A stretch of DNA of 64,000 bases, taken from positions 6,789,001 through 6,853,000 of the forward strand of contig NZ_PHHE01000001.1 of NCBI RefSeq assembly GCF_002813455.1, written 5' to 3'. Position 1 is the stretch's first letter. Each line of letters begins with the position of its first letter. Both the position numbers and the translations under genes were made by a program. Origin of the DNA: Pseudomonas baetica (lineage in GTDB: Bacteria > Pseudomonadota > Gammaproteobacteria > Pseudomonadales > Pseudomonadaceae). Of this stretch, positions 48,022-57,059 are shown piece by piece. The notes under the pieces are model-generated. The model searched no databases, was not told the DNA's origin, and was given only the letters and a program-made list of their open reading frames with translations.

Positions 48022-49985
48022 TGAGTGCTCAAGTCCAGTCCTGTGTACAGACGGCCGCGACGCTGTGCGAGCAAGGTATATCGCTGACTATTCCCTGCTA
48101 TCAACGTCCGTATGTCTGGCCCAGCAGCGACGTCAATGACCTGCTGGAGCAGATCATCCTGGCGAGCGAGCGTGATGGCGACGATCAACCCGCGCAAGCG
48201 CATTACTTTTTCGGCACGGTGCTGACCAGCGAAGTGCTCCCAGGCTCCAATTCTGATGCTGCCATCGTCTATGAAATCATCGATGGCCAACAACGAATGA
48301 CGACATTGATGGTGCTGGCGCTTGCTCTCTGTTCGTTGCTGCCATCGTCACCGCTGCGCGCACTGGTGGTCCTGGGCAAGGCGCCGAGACTTACCTTCAA
48401 TATTCGTGAAGAAGTCCAGGCCCGGTTGAGTGCATGGGCGGATTTGACGGCGGAGCCTGAGCCGGATGAAAAGGAGGCTGCCAATCCCTACCTCATACAC
48501 CTGAGCGCTGCCCGAAAAGTAGCCTGCGACCGATTCAAGCGGTTGCAGGCCGAGGGGGGCGAGCAAGCCCTTGAGCGCGTCGGGGAGTACTTGTTCAACC
48601 GCGTGACCTGGGTCAACAATGTCATGCCCGCGGGCATGGACCTGAACAAGCTGTTCGCGACGCTGAACACCAGCGGCCTCCAGCTTGAACAGACAGATAT
48701 CCTCAAAGCTCGGTTGATGAAGAGCATCAAGCAGAACCGTGCCACGTACGAAGGCATCTGGCAGGCCTGCGAAGACATGGGAAATTACTTCGAGAAAAAC
48801 CTGCGCGACGTCTTCGCGGGCACCCGTTGGGGGGCCTTGAGGTTCACCGATCTTGCGGATCACTCCATCGAGCATTTTTCGCTGGAGCGCCCTGCAGACG
48901 GCTACCCGAAAGGCCGCACGATCAGCGAAATACTTTCGATGAAGGTGCAGGACGAGGCGGTTGAAGAGCCCCGCGAGAAGGATGAGGCACGTTATCAGTC
49001 AGTGATCAGCTTTGGTTTGTTGTTGATGCATGCCTATCGAATCTATCGGCACTCTCAGAACAGGTCTGATATCGGCTCCAGGCTCAACGACAGCAACCTC
49101 AATGAGTGTTTCGCAAGCTTTGTCGAAACCGCCACTGCGGGGCACGCCAAGGCGTTCATGGAATGCCTCTGGAATGTGCGCTTTCAGTTCGACCGCTGGG
49201 TCGTCAAGTGGGTGCGTCTGGGTGAAGAAGATGAACGCACCTTGCGCCTGAGCACCATCAACAATCGAAGCAAAGGCAATGGTCCCGATTGGCGCACACC
49301 CACTCAGGATGCCTGCGACTTGAGCCAACTGCAGAGCATGCGTTACCTCACCGGTGAGCGCAGTGCCCAGTATTGGCTGACACCGTTTCTGGGCAGGCTG
49401 GTCGACTCGCCTGATATGAAGGAACATCAAGTACTGGCAATGCTCGAACAGATCGATAACCAGCTCTCGCTCACCGAAATGACCCAGAAGGAAGCGAGCT
49501 ATCGGCTGTTGTCCAGCGACACCGCCGAGCCTGTGTCCATCGCAACGACCGTGGCTTATCTCAAGGAAGCCAATGGCACCAGTTTCGAGCACTACTGGTT
49601 CCAGAAACTGGAATACATTCTGTGGCGCGAACGCCGCGCGTTCAAATGGCTTGACCTTGAAAAGTTGCTCCAGTACAGGATTACCTCGAAGAACTCGGTC
49701 GAGCATGTGCATCCGCAAAACGAAGAGTTCCGCAAGACATTGCCTGACGAGCTGCTACACGGATTCGGCAATCTGGTTCTGCTCAGCCCGGGTGAAAACT
49801 CCTCGTATAGCAACCTGGCGGTCATCAAGAAACAAGCGGCTTTCCGCGCCAAACCGAAGTACGACTCGTTGAAGCTTGCGCACATGTTTCATGTGCTGGG
49901 CAAGGGCGACAAATGGGGCCATGAGCAGATCGACAAGCATGCGAAAGCGATGCTGTTGCTCATCGAGGCACACTACGACAGATAA
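48018..49985 (+). CDS. DUF262 + DUF1524 (HNH) protein, GmrSD/SspE-like nuclease
   Basis: 655 residues. The N-terminal DUF262 has IPCYQRPYVW (25-34), YFFGTVL and YEIIDGQQRMTTL (85-97), then FATLNTSGLQLEQTDILKA. The C-terminal DUF1524 has SVEHVHPQ (560-567, probable catalytic H563), GFGNLVLLSPGENSSYSN (582-599) and the second Asn/His set expected for the His-Me finger fold. Together these are the parts of a type IV, modification-dependent restriction enzyme. It starts at ATG 48018 (or 48021), overlapping the previous stop, so the two DUF262 proteins are translationally coupled and probably interact. Confidence 0.85.
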   Translation: MMSAQVQSCVQTAATLCEQGISLTIPCYQRPYVWPSSDVNDLLEQIILASERDGDDQPAQAHYFFGTVLTSEVLPGSNSDAAIVYEIIDGQQRMTTLMVLALALCSLLPSSPLRALVVLGKAPRLTFNIREEVQARLSAWADLTAEPEPDEKEAANPYLIHLSAARKVACDRFKRLQAEGGEQALERVGEYLFNRVTWVNNVMPAGMDLNKLFATLNTSGLQLEQTDILKARLMKSIKQNRATYEGIWQACEDMGNYFEKNLRDVFAGTRWGALRFTDLADHSIEHFSLERPADGYPKGRTISEILSMKVQDEAVEEPREKDEARYQSVISFGLLLMHAYRIYRHSQNRSDIGSRLNDSNLNECFASFVETATAGHAKAFMECLWNVRFQFDRWVVKWVRLGEEDERTLRLSTINNRSKGNGPDWRTPTQDACDLSQLQSMRYLTGERSAQYWLTPFLGRLVDSPDMKEHQVLAMLEQIDNQLSLTEMTQKEASYRLLSSDTAEPVSIATTVAYLKEANGTSFEHYWFQKLEYILWRERRAFKWLDLEKLLQYRITSKNSVEHVHPQNEEFRKTLPDELLHGFGNLVLLSPGENSSYSNLAVIKKQAAFRAKPKYDSLKLAHMFHVLGKGDKWGHEQIDKHAKAMLLLIEAHYDR

Positions 49986-50005
49986 TCGTCAGACCATGAC
50001 GAGTT

Positions 50006-50043
50006 GCATTCATTTCGCGTCAGTTTCGACGCGAAATGAATGC
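50006..50043. repeat. Perfect 16-bp hairpin between the two halves of the cassette
   Basis: GCATTCATTTCGCGTC (50006-50021), a six-base loop AGTTTC, then the exact reverse complement (50028-50043), 21 bases after the DUF262-DUF1524 stop. No T tail follows, so it is not a textbook terminator. It could stall transcription, form a structured RNA, or be a protein-binding site. Confidence 0.8.
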
Positions 50044-50116
50044 TGCGGACACGACGACCGATTGTTAATCGGGGGCATTGGTATGACACCTGCGCCCGGT
50101 TTCTCCGGAAATAAAT

Positions 50117-50142
50117 CTGTCCCGTTTACCTGTCCCGTTTAC
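50117..50142 (+). repeat. Tandem 13-bp direct repeat
   Basis: CTGTCCCGTTTAC occurs twice back to back, about 125 bases before the ATPase start. Confidence 0.75.
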
Positions 50143-50265
50143 CCTTGGATTGATGCAGTGATTGCCCAGGTAATTGGTGGATGAACCTGTGCTATAACGC
50201 GATTTGTGCTTCAAAGACGAGACTTTCAGCTTCCTGTCCTCCCTCCTTTTATGATCGGGTTTTCG

Positions 50266-52317
50266 ATGATTATTGTTGATCGACATAGCGTGCCGCCGCC
50301 CCCGGATTTGCTTGATTACCATCGCCGTGAAATAGAGCGGTTGAGGCCGATTTTTGAGGCGGCGGATGGCGAGTATTCACAAAAAGCCATTGATTTCCGG
50401 ATGCCACGAGCCCTGCAGGAGCAGGTGCGTAAAACGCTCATCAAACTGTTTAGAGGCAAATGCGCATTTTGCGAACGTGACGCTAAGGAAATGGAGCGTT
50501 TTCGCCCCCGTTGGCGTGCCGCTCGAGCTGATGGCAGCATCGACCTGCAACACTATTGGTGGTTGGCAAATGACTGGGAAAACCTATACCTGTGCTGTCC
50601 TAGATGTAATGCCAGGAAGATGAACCTGTTTCCTGTGTTGGGGCCGGTTGCTTCTCCCCTAGGCGATAGGCAGTCCCTGATAGACGAACAACCACTGTTG
50701 TTAGACCCGTGTCAGGACAATCCACAAGAACATCTGAAGTTTCTCAGCGACGGCCAGGTAATCGCCCTCACCGAACGGGGGGCGGCAACGATCAAGGTAT
50801 TTCAGCTAAATGAAGAGGGCCTGGTAAAGGCCCGTCTCACGCGCGCTTCGCGGATCATCGAAAGATGTGAGACGTTGTTGTCACTGGAATATCTGCCGCG
50901 AATCGACGAGACGGCGATTGCTCGTTTCTTTTCTCCCAATATGCCGCTCTCCGCCATCACACCCGCCGTACTCGAGGCGTTTTTCTCATCAGGATCTGCG
51001 GTGCCTGTGATGCCTCCAGAACCACCGGTAGCACCGCCAGAGGCGATGAAAGCAATACCCGATGCCATCTGGCTTGAGGCCATTGAAATCCACAACTTCA
51101 AGGTGATCAGTGACCTCAAGATAGAATTTCCTCCATTGCAGAGTAACGGTGAACACACTATCCAGCCCTGGCTTATGGTGCTTGGTGAGAATGGCGTCGG
51201 AAAGAGCAGCCTGCTCCAGGCCATCGCTTTGACCATGAGGCCTGCAAAGGAGCTTGAGGAAGAGGACGCAAGCACTTGGCTGCGCAAGGGTAGGGGGATT
51301 AAAGATGGCTTTGTTCGCCTGACGTTTTCGGACGGCAGTCAGCGAGAGTTGACCTTCAAAAAAAACAGCAAGAAGTTTGGCATCACAGGTGACGTGCCAG
51401 ATTTGCCGGTTCTGGCCTATGGTTCCACTCGGCTGCTGCCCGATGCCGATGCTGCCGCACCTGTCGCGCCGCGCCGTGTTAGTGTCCTGAACTTGTTCAA
51501 CCATATCCACCCGCTTGTTCAGGTTGAACGGTATCTCTGCAGCAAGAAGATCAGCGAGGCGCAATTCACGCTGTTGGCCACCAGTCTGAAGGATCTATTG
51601 CCGGTCAGTTCGGATGCCTCGCTCATTCGCAAGCGGCGACACATAGAAAGCAAAATCGACGGCAGTGCGGTGTCGCTGAGTGAGTTGAGTGACGGGTACA
51701 AGTCCGTCCTGGCTTTGGCGATGGACATTATGTTCCATTTGACCAGCAGCTCATTTGACATGGAGTCTGCACAAGGCGTGGTCATGATTGATGAACTTGA
51801 ACTTCATCTTCATCCGCGCTGGAAAATTCAGCTCGTCGACCGCTTGCGTCAGTTGTTCCCTCGCGTGCGCTTTATTGTCAGCACCCACGATCCGTTGTGT
51901 GTTCAGGGTTTGAAAAATGGCGAGTTGTGGGTCATGGCCAAGCACCCCGAAGACAAGCGCTTCATTTTCGAGCCGATCGATGTCCCGCCCGGTACCCGGG
52001 CAGATGAGATCCTCACCGGCCCGTGGTTCGGCCTTCAATCGACGATTGATACAGAAACGTTGATGCTCATGTCTGAGCACAGCGTGCTCTTGCAGAAGAA
52101 TGAGCCAGAGTCGAAACGCCTCGCTGAACTGGAAGCCACGCTTCGTCAGCGCATGGTTTCGTTCGGGAGTACGCGTGCCCAGCGTGCGGCACTGGCGGCT
52201 GCTGCAGTGCTCGATGTCGGTATGTCGGAATCTCAGGCGAATCAGTTGATCAGGCATCGTCTGAAAAACATCCAGAAAGGCGATTCGGATCAGCGACAGG
52301 GGCGCGAAGATGCTTAA
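50266..52317 (+). CDS. SMC/ABC-like ATPase with degenerate N-terminal HNH module (PtuA-like)
   Basis: 683 residues from ATG 50266 (MIIVDRHSVPPP); an in-frame ATG at 50251 and GTG at 50206 are alternatives, none with a good ribosome-binding site. N-terminal zinc/HNH-type module: CAFC (66-69), MERFRP (76-81) and DWENLYLCCPRCNARK (103-118). The His normally in the E-H-x-x-P step is Arg78, so cleavage by this module is doubtful. The ATPase has Walker A GENGVGKSS (307-315), the signature-like LSELSDGYKS (471-480), Walker B VVMIDELELHLHPRW (505-519) and a switch His in VSTHDP (541). The next gene overlaps by eight bases. PtuA-type ATPases control an HNH effector in Septu. Confidence 0.85.
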   Translation: MIIVDRHSVPPPPDLLDYHRREIERLRPIFEAADGEYSQKAIDFRMPRALQEQVRKTLIKLFRGKCAFCERDAKEMERFRPRWRAARADGSIDLQHYWWLANDWENLYLCCPRCNARKMNLFPVLGPVASPLGDRQSLIDEQPLLLDPCQDNPQEHLKFLSDGQVIALTERGAATIKVFQLNEEGLVKARLTRASRIIERCETLLSLEYLPRIDETAIARFFSPNMPLSAITPAVLEAFFSSGSAVPVMPPEPPVAPPEAMKAIPDAIWLEAIEIHNFKVISDLKIEFPPLQSNGEHTIQPWLMVLGENGVGKSSLLQAIALTMRPAKELEEEDASTWLRKGRGIKDGFVRLTFSDGSQRELTFKKNSKKFGITGDVPDLPVLAYGSTRLLPDADAAAPVAPRRVSVLNLFNHIHPLVQVERYLCSKKISEAQFTLLATSLKDLLPVSSDASLIRKRRHIESKIDGSAVSLSELSDGYKSVLALAMDIMFHLTSSSFDMESAQGVVMIDELELHLHPRWKIQLVDRLRQLFPRVRFIVSTHDPLCVQGLKNGELWVMAKHPEDKRFIFEPIDVPPGTRADEILTGPWFGLQSTIDTETLMLMSEHSVLLQKNEPESKRLAELEATLRQRMVSFGSTRAQRAALAAAAVLDVGMSESQANQLIRHRLKNIQKGDSDQRQGREDA

Positions 52318-53161
52318 GCTCGTACGTCCACCGATAGCCGCGAATTTCGGAACGAAGACCCAATCAACAAAAAAGGCCGTCGCCAAGGCAGTGGCGAATG
52401 GGGCGGCTGTCACTTTCTCGAACCTGTGGTCGAGTTACAAAAGAGATTTCAGCCAGGCGCAGTACGGCAGATGCGGATACTGCGAAGGCCAGGTATTAGG
52501 CCTTCAATATGGTGACGTCGAGCATATCCAGCCGAAAGCAGAGGTTCATACACTGGTAGACGAGCCAGAGGACTGGGGCAAAGAGGTTCCCTGGAGCTCG
52601 TCGGTGGAGGGACGCAAGAGAAAAAGTAACGTCATCAAGCCAGGGTATTGGTGGCTAGCTTATAGTTGGGACAATTATTTACTCAGCTGTCAGATCTGCA
52701 ATCAGCAGTGGAAGGCTAATTTCTATCCGGTTAAAGGCGTGCACAAGGTATCCCCCACGCAAACCTGCACACCGTTACTGCTGTCACCGTTTGATAAGCA
52801 TTTTCAGGCGCAGATGCACTTCACCTATGGCCGGCTGGGTGAAATCCGCGCGCTCACTGATGAAGGCAAGGCGACGATTGCCACCTGTGGGTTGGACCGC
52901 CCCAGCCTTCGACTGGCGCGCTATAAAATCGCGCGGGCTACCCATGAGCATCTTGATGAGATTGCACGCGATGTCACTGAACGAGATGTCCTGCGAGTGC
53001 TGGAGTACATTGCCCACGACGGTGCTGAGTACAGCCCCTACTGCGGAATGGTGAGGGTGATTTTCTTTCAGCGTACAGAGATGCAATGGGATGATTTGTA
53101 CGATTTGATCGCCCGTCTGAAGGTGAGTGGCCATGCTGATCGTTCATTGTGCGACTGCTGA
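52310..53161 (+). CDS. HNH endonuclease (PtuB-like)
   Basis: 283 residues. Intact HNH/zinc fold: CGYC (55-58), DVEHIQPK (69-76) with the general-base His72, WDNYLLSCQICNQQWK (120-135) with the second Cys pair and Asn residues. The C-terminal half is helical without a known domain. It starts at ATG 52310 inside the end of the ATPase gene and should be translated together with it. It is the likely toxic effector of the ATPase-HNH pair. No other gene follows before sotB. Confidence 0.85.
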   Translation: MLKLVRPPIAANFGTKTQSTKKAVAKAVANGAAVTFSNLWSSYKRDFSQAQYGRCGYCEGQVLGLQYGDVEHIQPKAEVHTLVDEPEDWGKEVPWSSSVEGRKRKSNVIKPGYWWLAYSWDNYLLSCQICNQQWKANFYPVKGVHKVSPTQTCTPLLLSPFDKHFQAQMHFTYGRLGEIRALTDEGKATIATCGLDRPSLRLARYKIARATHEHLDEIARDVTERDVLRVLEYIAHDGAEYSPYCGMVRVIFFQRTEMQWDDLYDLIARLKVSGHADRSLCDC

Positions 53162-53434
53162 TATTGGGTCGCAGGTCACTGCTTTTAGTCGGCATTCTCT
53201 TCAAGGTTTTTCGGTCAGACTTTGACTGAACCAGAACAACAGCCAAGGGACGCGGCAAATACATCGAGCGCTTCGCCCCTACTGGGCAAGTCACCATTTT
53301 TTTATAGTAGAGTCGCCATCGAACCACCTGTCGTCTGGAGCTTTTCGGCAATTGGTGTACAAAAAACGACAGATGGGCACAGATTGCGTGCGGACAAGTA
53401 CGCGCAATCGTTGACAGAGTAATACGACTTTTAA

Positions 53435-54619
53435 ATGAGCAATCCTACCGCTACAACCAATGGCAGTTGGTACCCGGTCATTGCGCTGGCACTGGCCGCG
53501 TTTGTGTTCAACACCACCGAGTTTGTGCCTGTCGGCCTGTTGAGTTCGATCGGCAACAGCTTCGACATGTCGTCGGCTCAGGTCGGATTGATGCTGACCA
53601 TCTATGCGTGGGTGGTGTCGCTGACGTCGCTGCCGATCATGTTGCTGACGCGTAACGTCGAGCGGCGCAAGCTGTTGATCGTGCTGTTCGGGATGTTCAT
53701 CGTCAGTCACATCATGTCGAGTCTGGCGACAAGCTTCGCCATCTTGCTGGTGAGCCGGATCGGTGTGGCGCTATCCCATGCGCTGTTCTGGTCGATCACG
53801 GCCTCGCTGGCAGTGCGCCTGGCGCCACCGGGCAAACAGGTTCAGGCCTTGGGCTTGCTGGCAACCGGTACTTCTCTGGCGATGGTACTGGGCATTCCCC
53901 TCGGTCGGTTATTGGGCGAGGCCATGGGCTGGCGTACAACGTTCATCGTGATCGCAGGCTTGGCGGCGACGCTGGTGTTGTGTCTGGCGAAGGTTCTGCC
54001 GTTGCTGCCCAGCCAGAACTCCGGCTCGCTCAAAAGTCTACCTGTGTTGTTGAAACGGCCTGCGCTGGTGGCGATCTATATCCTGACAGCTCTGGTCGTG
54101 ACGTCACAGTTCACGGCCTACAGCTACATCGAGCCCTTCGTCCTGACCGTGGCGGGCATGAGCGGCGATGTGGTGACGCTGCTTCTGTTGTTATTCGGCG
54201 GCGCCGGCATTTTCGGCTCGCTGCTGTTCAGCTACCTGCACAGTCATAACCCGCAGCGCTTTCTGATTGTCTGCGTGTCGTTGCTCATCCTGTGTCTGGC
54301 TTTGCTGTTGCCTTTGAGCGGTCAGGTGTCGTACCTGGGCGTGGTGAGTGTGTTCTGGGGGATGGCAATCATGGGGTTCGGGCTGGCGCTGCAATCGAAA
54401 GTGCTGGTGCTGGCGCCGGACGCCACCGACGTGGCGATGGCGCTATTTTCCGGGATCTACAACATCGGCATCGGCGGCGGAGCACTGGTGGGTAGCTGGG
54501 TAGGCATTCAGTTCGGCTTCGCTTACATCGGAGTCGTTGGCGGGATGCTGGCGGCGGCGGCACTGTCGTTTTACTGCCTGTCGATTTATCGCAGCACTCG
54601 GCCCGGGGCTTCGGTTTGA
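53435..54619 (+). CDS. sotB: Sugar efflux transporter SotB (MFS)
   Basis: 394 residues, twelve spans, with strong resemblance to E. coli SotB/Yde[54 protein letters not shown] and [20 protein letters not shown]. It exports arabinose and related sugars or IPTG in E. coli. The 273-base gap before it (53162-53434) shows no gene and should hold its promoter; the cassette ends within this gap. Convergent with the LysR-type gene. Confidence 0.9.
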   Translation: MSNPTATTNGSWYPVIALALAAFVFNTTEFVPVGLLSSIGNSFDMSSAQVGLMLTIYAWVVSLTSLPIMLLTRNVERRKLLIVLFGMFIVSHIMSSLATSFAILLVSRIGVALSHALFWSITASLAVRLAPPGKQVQALGLLATGTSLAMVLGIPLGRLLGEAMGWRTTFIVIAGLAATLVLCLAKVLPLLPSQNSGSLKSLPVLLKRPALVAIYILTALVVTSQFTAYSYIEPFVLTVAGMSGDVVTLLLLLFGGAGIFGSLLFSYLHSHNPQRFLIVCVSLLILCLALLLPLSGQVSYLGVVSVFWGMAIMGFGLALQSKVLVLAPDATDVAMALFSGIYNIGIGGGALVGSWVGIQFGFAYIGVVGGMLAAAALSFYCLSIYRSTRPGASV

Positions 54620-54645
54620 GCCTACGGGCTATTCGATGAGTGGAA

Positions 54646-54663
54646 GGGCTGACACGTCAGCCC
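54646..54663. terminator. Hairpin between convergent sotB and LysR genes
   Basis: GGGCTGAC and GTCAGCCC form a short stem with a tiny centre, just outside the LysR stop. No strong T run, so weak. Confidence 0.35.
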
Positions 54664-54665
54664 GA

Positions 54666-55580
54666 TCAAAGACTGTCCGGATCCCCAAAAAACATCTGAA
54701 TTCGCGACCGTAACCAACGCTCACCCGGATCATTATCCTGCGAGCCACGCCACGCCATGTGCAGCTCAAACGTGCGCGTGGGCAGCGGCGGATCTTCCGC
54801 CCGGACCCCGCCAGCCGCCGTTAACGCTTCCGCCGTGTAATCCGGCACGGTTGCAACGATGTCGGTGCCGGCGAGCAACGTGCTCAAGCCGTTAAACTGC
54901 GGCACAGCCAACACCACGTGCCGTTTGCGCCCGAGTTTTTCCAGTTCCTCATCGATAAAGCCACTGAGGTCGCCGGCGAACGACACCAGCGCATGCGGGC
55001 GGGCGCAGTAGTCGTCGAGGCTGAGCGGGCCTGGCACGGTGTCGGCGCGCAGCAGCTTTGGCGCACTGCGGCGCAAGACCTTGCGCTTGGCGTTGGCCGG
55101 CAGATCGGTGGTGTAGCTGACGCCAATCGAGATTTCGCCGGAGGCCAGAAGGCCTGGCATCAGGATGTAATTGACCCGACGTACGACCAGCACAATGCCT
55201 GGCGACTCAGCGCGCAGGCGTTTGAGCAGCATCGGCAGCAGGGCGAATTCGACATCGTCGGACAAACCGATGCGGAACACCGAGGTGCTGGTGGCTGGGT
55301 CGAATTCCGCCGCACGGCTGACGGCGGTGGAAATCGAGTCGAGGGCAGGCGAGAGCAGGGCGAAGATTTCCACCGCGCGGGCGGACGGTTCCATGCTGCG
55401 CCCGGTGCGTACGAACAGAGGATCATCGAACAGGCTGCGCAGACGCGAGAGCGCCGCACTGATCGCCGGCTGGCCGAGGAACAATTTCTCGGCGGCACGG
55501 GTCACACTGCGTTCGTGCATCAATGTTTCGAATACGATCAACAGGTTCAGGTCGACACGACGCAGGTCATTACGATTCAT
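54666..55580 (-). CDS. LysR family transcriptional regulator
   Basis: 304 residues. The N-terminal winged helix (DLNLLIVFETLMHERSVTRAAEKLFLGQPAISAALSRLR, about 9-48) is followed by a two-lobed substrate-binding domain. ATG 55580 has AGGA before it; a longer frame begins 21 codons upstream but would add a hydrophobic leader foreign to the family. It is divergent from the zinc-less alcohol dehydrogenase/quinone reductase gene, the classic arrangement of a LysR regulator with its target. Confidence 0.9.
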   Translation of the reverse strand: MNRNDLRRVDLNLLIVFETLMHERSVTRAAEKLFLGQPAISAALSRLRSLFDDPLFVRTGRSMEPSARAVEIFALLSPALDSISTAVSRAAEFDPATSTSVFRIGLSDDVEFALLPMLLKRLRAESPGIVLVVRRVNYILMPGLLASGEISIGVSYTTDLPANAKRKVLRRSAPKLLRADTVPGPLSLDDYCARPHALVSFAGDLSGFIDEELEKLGRKRHVVLAVPQFNGLSTLLAGTDIVATVPDYTAEALTAAGGVRAEDPPLPTRTFELHMAWRGSQDNDPGERWLRSRIQMFFGDPDSL

Positions 55581-55767
55581 CTGGAGTCCTGGCAGAGTCA
55601 TCAAGCTTGACGAGGGCGACCATATGATAACAATGGCCGGCATGAATCTTACGGGGAAAGGCTGGTACTCTGCACCGGAAAATTCAGCTTTACTGCGACG
55701 GTGGCAGCAGTTTTTTCAAGGATTGTCCCGATACCGCCCATACCGCGGAATCAATGACAGGCATGTC

Positions 55768-55791
55768 GACTATTAATAGCCACTGATAGTC
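55768..55791. promoter_or_regulatory. Candidate LysR-type operator
   Basis: GACTAT and ATAGTC lie 12 bases apart and include the perfect palindrome CTATTAATAG (55770-55779), in the divergent gap between the LysR and oxidoreductase genes. Confidence 0.35.
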
Positions 55792-55850
55792 TTGGGTCAA
55801 AAGCCCAGATAGAGTTCAGGGCATTAGAGGTTACTTTGACGAGGTTTGCG

Positions 55851-56873
55851 ATGTCCCGCACGATCCGTTTTCACAAGTTTGGTCCGGCCGAGGTGCTCAA
55901 ATGCGAAGAGCATGCGGCCGCTCAGCCAGGTCCTGGCGAAGTGCAGGTGCGTGTCGAAGCCATCGGCATCAGCTGGTATGACATTCTCTGGCGTCAGAAC
56001 CTGGCCTCGTCCCAGGCACGTCTGCCATCGGGCCTTGGCCATGAAATGGCGGGTGTGGTCACAGCGGTCGGCGACGGCGTCGATGATCTGTCGGTTGGCG
56101 ACAAGGTTGCCAGTTTTCCTGCCGAGAGCCCGAACGACTATCCGGTTTATGGCGAGCAGATCGTTCTGCCACGTACCGCGTTGACCCGTTATCCGGACGT
56201 CCTGAGCCCGATCGAAGCCAGCGTGCATTACACGCCGTTGCTGATTGCCTATTTTGCCTATGCCGATCTGGCGCGGGTCAAACCCGGGCAATTTGCCTTG
56301 GTGACAGACGCCAGCCATTGCGCCGGCCCATCGTTTGTTCAGTTGGGCAAGGCATTGGGTGTCCGGGTGATTGCCGCGACCAAAACCGCCGACGAGCGCG
56401 AGTATCTTCTGTCTCTGGGGGCTGAGAAGGTCATCGTCACGGAGGAGGAGGATCTGCTGATGCGGATCAACAAGATCACCGATAACCGTGGCGTCGATGT
56501 CGTCTTCGACGGCCTTGGCGGTCCACAGATGTCGCTGCTCGGTGACGTCCTCGCCCCACGCGGAAGTCTGGTGTTGTACGGTCTGCAAGGTGGTAATCAG
56601 ACGCCGTTCCCGGCCTGCGCAGCGTTTCAGAAGAACATTCAGTTCTTTGTGCACTGCATCGGCAATTTCACCGGCAAGCCGGAACTGGGCATTACTCAGG
56701 ATCACGTCGCGCTGCAACGAGCCCTGCGTGATATCAACCAGTTGACCGCCGATCGTGTGTTGCTACCGCTCAAGACCCGGGTCTTCCCGTTCAACGAGTT
56801 TGTCGAGGCGCACCGCTACATGGATGAATGTCCGTGTCGCGAACGGGTTGCGCTGCAAGTCGAACTGGCCTGA
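55851..56873 (+). CDS. Zinc-independent medium-chain dehydrogenase/quinone oxidoreductase-like protein
   Basis: 340 residues of the MDR superfamily. GroES-like half: FGPAEVLKCEE, GEVQVRVEAIGIS, LGHEMAGVVTAVGDGV, DKVASF. Rossmann half: GQFALVTDASHCAGPSFVQLGKALG and GVDVVFDGLGGPQM. The structural four-Cys zinc lobe is absent, as in quinone oxidoreductases. ATG 55851 follows GAGG; a TTG at 55836 is an unlikely alternative. Probably reduces an electrophilic carbonyl or quinone under control of the divergent LysR regulator; substrate unknown. Confidence 0.85.
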   Translation: MSRTIRFHKFGPAEVLKCEEHAAAQPGPGEVQVRVEAIGISWYDILWRQNLASSQARLPSGLGHEMAGVVTAVGDGVDDLSVGDKVASFPAESPNDYPVYGEQIVLPRTALTRYPDVLSPIEASVHYTPLLIAYFAYADLARVKPGQFALVTDASHCAGPSFVQLGKALGVRVIAATKTADEREYLLSLGAEKVIVTEEEDLLMRINKITDNRGVDVVFDGLGGPQMSLLGDVLAPRGSLVLYGLQGGNQTPFPACAAFQKNIQFFVHCIGNFTGKPELGITQDHVALQRALRDINQLTADRVLLPLKTRVFPFNEFVEAHRYMDECPCRERVALQVELA

Positions 56874-56885
56874 TCCTGAATTTAC

Positions 56886-56909
56886 AGAGTCCGTGGTCTC
56901 ACGGACTCT
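56886..56909 (+). terminator. Terminator-like hairpin after the oxidoreductase gene
   Basis: AGAGTCCGTG-GTCT-CACGGACTCT, a perfect 10-base stem starting 13 bases after the stop, followed by a pyrimidine-rich tail rather than a clean T run. Confidence 0.6.
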
Positions 56910-57059
56910 CCTGTCTGCCTTTCCAAAAACGAGTGCTCTCTGGGTAAATTGCCCGGGGCCGGTCAGCAACTGAACCGGTTTTTGCCCTCGTTCTGTATCT
57001 TCCAATCGCCCACCAAGCCCTGATAATTGAATGATTACTTTCATCTCAAGGAATGAGCT

